Shown piece after piece: positions 61,598 to 64,000 of a stretch of 64,000 nt of DNA. Each line of letters starts with the position of its first letter. Within the stretch, counting starts at the first letter, position 1. Both the position numbers and the translations under genes were made by a program. The DNA lies in the NCBI RefSeq assembly GCF_022965805.1, contig NC_133104.1, positions 36,562,682 through 36,626,681 of the forward strand, given 5' to 3'. Source of the stretch: Primulina eburnea. Taxonomy: Eukaryota > Streptophyta > Magnoliopsida > Lamiales > Gesneriaceae. Under the pieces are notes generated by a model. It saw nothing but the letters and a program-made list of their open reading frames with translations. It was not told the DNA's origin and made no database searches.

Positions 61598-62551
61598 TCA
61601 AGTGTCTCCTGGGGCTGTTCTTCGATCACCATATCCAGATGGTCCTGCTCCCTGAAATCTTCGGGAACCTCTCTGGGTACAAACTCTAGCAAAGTGCCCC
61701 GGCTGTCGACAGATACGACAACTACCAGTAACTCCCTGGCATAGCTCCGTGGGATGTCTTCCTCCGCAATTCCTGCAATACACTCCAGTATAGCTCGGAC
61801 TAGAACTACTGGAACTCGAGGAACCACTTCCTAACTTCTTGAATGGCTTCTTTTGAGCTTTCAGCAAATCTTGCTTCCTACTCGTACCACCGTGCTCATA
61901 TCGAAGAGGGGATTGCTGTATCTGGGGTTGCTTCACACACAACCTTGTCAATTGTCTAATCAGACTCGCCTCAGCTCTCTTTGCTCTACTCAGGATGTCA
62001 GCAAAAAGGTAAGGTCGTTGCAAATTCATAAATGCAACTACCTCCGAATTCAGCCCTCTGATGAACTGATTCACTACAGCTTCATCATTTCCAGCTAAAT
62101 GAGGAGCAAAACGCATTAGAGTCGAGAATTTAGCAATATATTGGTCAATATTCAGCTGTCCTTGGCTCAAATTCTCAAACTCCAATTTCTTGTCCTCTCG
62201 GTACGAAGCTGAGAAAAATCTTCGATAGAATTCAGTTCTGAATATTTCCCACGAAATCACTGTACCTCTCTGTGCCCACATTCTTGTACCAGTAATCCAC
62301 CAACTCCTGGCTGCTTCTCGTAACTGGTAAGGCACCATTTTAACCCTCTGTTCATCTGTACAATCAAGTAAATCAAACAGGATTTCTATATCATCAAACC
62401 AGTTCTGACAGTCTTCAGATGTCTCGGTACCACTCAGAATCGGCGGCTGTAATAACTCAAATTCTTTAATCTTTTCTTCTAGCTGAGCTTCTGATGCATC
62501 TAACTGTTCAGACGAAGTACTACCCCTTTCTGGAAATCTCCGAGGCGGTAT
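61598..62551 (-). pseudogene. Gag-like frame lacking its start codon
   Basis: An open frame of about 317 codons. It starts with IPPRRFPERG, where chromovirus Gag usually starts MPPR or MPPK. The codon at 62549-62551 is ATA rather than ATG, and a TGA lies just upstream (62561-62563). The first in-frame ATG is at 62338, inside the gag domain. Gag features: QNWFDDIEILFDLLDCTDEQ, REAARSWWITGTRMWAQRGT, WEIFRTEFYRRFF, then a serine run. Two zinc-binding patches follow, CRNCGGRHPTEL-C and a CCHC knuckle CRICRQPGHFARVC. It ends at a TGA soon after, with no protease or pol. Whether any protein is made is unknown. An acceptor-like CATTCAG precedes it, so a spliced start is possible. Confidence 0.75.
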
Positions 62552-62897
62552 ATCTGAATGTCAAACAGATTAGTACACCATCTATACAATCTGTCTCAGC
62601 CCTCCTCTGATCATATACCTCTGATTCAGACTCGGTTCTGATCCAGGCTTAGTAATTACATGCTGCAATCAACTCAGATAACAAGCAACATGTAATAGGG
62701 AAAGCAATAAATCATGCTAGCACACACAATGTAATCAACATTGAAATAAATCTCATGCTAGCAATCACATGCAAGGAAAGAAAATTCAATCTACCCCGCT
62801 CATCCTCTTCTATCTCAGTCTAAAAGATCTATCAACTCTGACTATCTCAATCTAAAGGATCTATCGCTCTGATAATCTAAGTCTAAAGGTACTATCG

Positions 62898-62909
62898 GCT
62901 CTGATACCA
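62898..62909 (-). other. Primer-binding site, initiator tRNA-Met type
   Basis: Minus strand TGGTATCAGAGC, five bases inside the right LTR. It is identical to the site in the first Gypsy element. Confidence 0.9.
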
Positions 62910-62914
62910 CCTGT

Positions 62915-64000
62915 TGTGGGGACTCGGATGCTAATCATCTTCTTAATCATCTTTGGGATTTAATAATCAATTCTGATAATCAGGGTCTAAAAATTTTTCT
63001 TTTAATAATGTAACTGCGGAAGGTAATAGAATCTAAATACTATACATGTCTGTATAAAAATACATTTCAGTATTAAAAGTACAATAATCTAATCTAAGGT
63101 TCAACTACTAAAGTTCAAGTAGTAAACTCAAGTCTACTGCAAGTCCGGAATCACCACGCTAAACTCGTCTTTTCTCATCATCTTCTTGACCCCGATCCAG
63201 CCCCACCTGTTGTCATGCACACATACAAAACAAGACAACAGCCGGATAACTCCGGTGAGAATCAATCCCAGTATAAAACATGGTAAGCATGTATATAAAC
63301 AAACTAATTCATAAACCATGCGATCATGTATAAACCCAATATATTTCATAATCTATGAAATTAAGCATGCAACTCAAATCAGATAAACATGCATATAAAC
63401 AATCTAAATCCTAAAAACATGCTAGCACAACTGGAAGCAATAACGATGGGTCCAATGATCTAGGAGCCACATCCATATAATCATGCAGTCCTAATCAAAT
63501 CATGTCTAGACTTGACTCGACTAAAACTCTAGGGATCCCGGGGTGAATAAGACGTCACTGGCTGTCACCTACCCTACCAATCGAGGTGCTGTACGTCTTA
63601 TTCCTAGACTTCGGCCTGATCTGTATCCACATCTACAAAGGGGCGGTGATCTTCCCCTAAGCTGAGATATCGCCGAACATCTAGAAGTCTGCCTGATCTC
63701 CAGACTGTCCTATCTTAATGCATGAATACACAATCTGTAAACAAACATAATCATTCTAATGCAATGCCACAAGATCTGTAAACAAAGCATAGCAAGATTT
63801 GTATACAAGTTCTATAAACAAATCTATAAACAATCATATCAAAACATAAATAATAGTCTAGTATGTGATTTTATTGGGCAACTCAAATAAGATCTGATTT
63901 GAGTTATATCTTCCCAGATATCACATGAATTATACCTTTATCTTCCCCGTCTGAGGAAGACGAAGTCTCGAAGTCCAGTCTGTCCATATCCGATCTGAAA
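62915..64000 (-). repeat. Right LTR (5' LTR), cut by the window end
   Basis: 1086 bp matching 56245-57330 with five differences by eye. The remaining ~1.08 kb, including the second copy of the palindrome array, lies outside the window. Confidence 0.92.

Larger units (their letters stand above)
56245..64000 (-). mobile_element. Gypsy-type LTR element with gag remains but no pol (incomplete at window end)
   Basis: A 2167-bp left LTR (56245-58411), a 4.5-kb internal region, and the first 1086 bp of the right LTR (62915 onward). The purine tract (58412-58425) and primer-binding site (62898-62909) are in place, so the layout is that of a replicated element in minus orientation. The base string before the left LTR is GAGAT (56240-56244), the predicted target duplication. 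The visible LTR parts differ at 5 of 1086 positions by eye, so it is young. The internal region has a Gag-like frame but no RT, RNase H or integrase. It probably moved using proteins from a relative. Confidence 0.9.

Noticed and set aside
61567..61827. 86-aa frame overlapping gag
   Set aside because: A shifted-frame shadow of the Gag C-terminal zinc-knuckle region.

Overview
The window is plant nuclear DNA from a flowering plant, most likely a eudicot. It has intron-rich plant genes, plant-specific transposon families and two pieces of plastid DNA in the nucleus. A repeat with GTGAGACGGTCTCAC ends makes me think of an asterid or Lamiales-type genome, but that is recollection, not proof. There is no operon structure, CRISPR array or intact functional RNA gene.

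Three host genes are visible. (1) 13673-16965, + strand: a MATH-BTB (BPM-type) CUL3 substrate adaptor in four exons. (2) 18208-21334, - strand: a GAMYB-type R2R3-MYB in three coding exons, with a miR159-complementary site in exon 2. It is convergent with the BPM gene. (3) 34525-46574, - strand: a phosphoethanolamine cytidylyltransferase (PECT1-like) in nine coding exons. All its splice phases agree and it gives about 410 aa. Its sixth intron is about 7.7 kb and full of transposon debris.

The rest is mostly mobile DNA. 584-12605 is a decayed PIF/Harbinger transposon whose Myb-like ORF was split by a young 8.7-kb Ty3/Gypsy chromovirus (3347-12049; 2031-bp LTRs, GTTTA target duplication). 17605-33700 carries small non-autonomous elements (Tourist-like, hAT-like and a 182-bp family with 9-bp target duplications), a plastid 16S rRNA fragment, Copia remains and LTR fragments. 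48083-53400 holds a second hAT-like element, a Helitron-like end, duplicated AT-rich repeats and a plastid trnL(UAA) fragment. 53609-56244 is a dead MULE transposase, cut by a second young Gypsy-type element (56245 to beyond the window end). That element has gag remains but no pol, and carries a 758-bp CACTA element inside it.

The most unusual structure is a three-unit array of GC-rich palindromes (arms like GCGCTCGGGCGGT) in the LTRs of both Gypsy elements. In the first element half of all differences between the two LTRs fall inside this array. Exon borders were placed by hand from GT/AG signals and reading phase. Family names come from motif recognition, not database searches.
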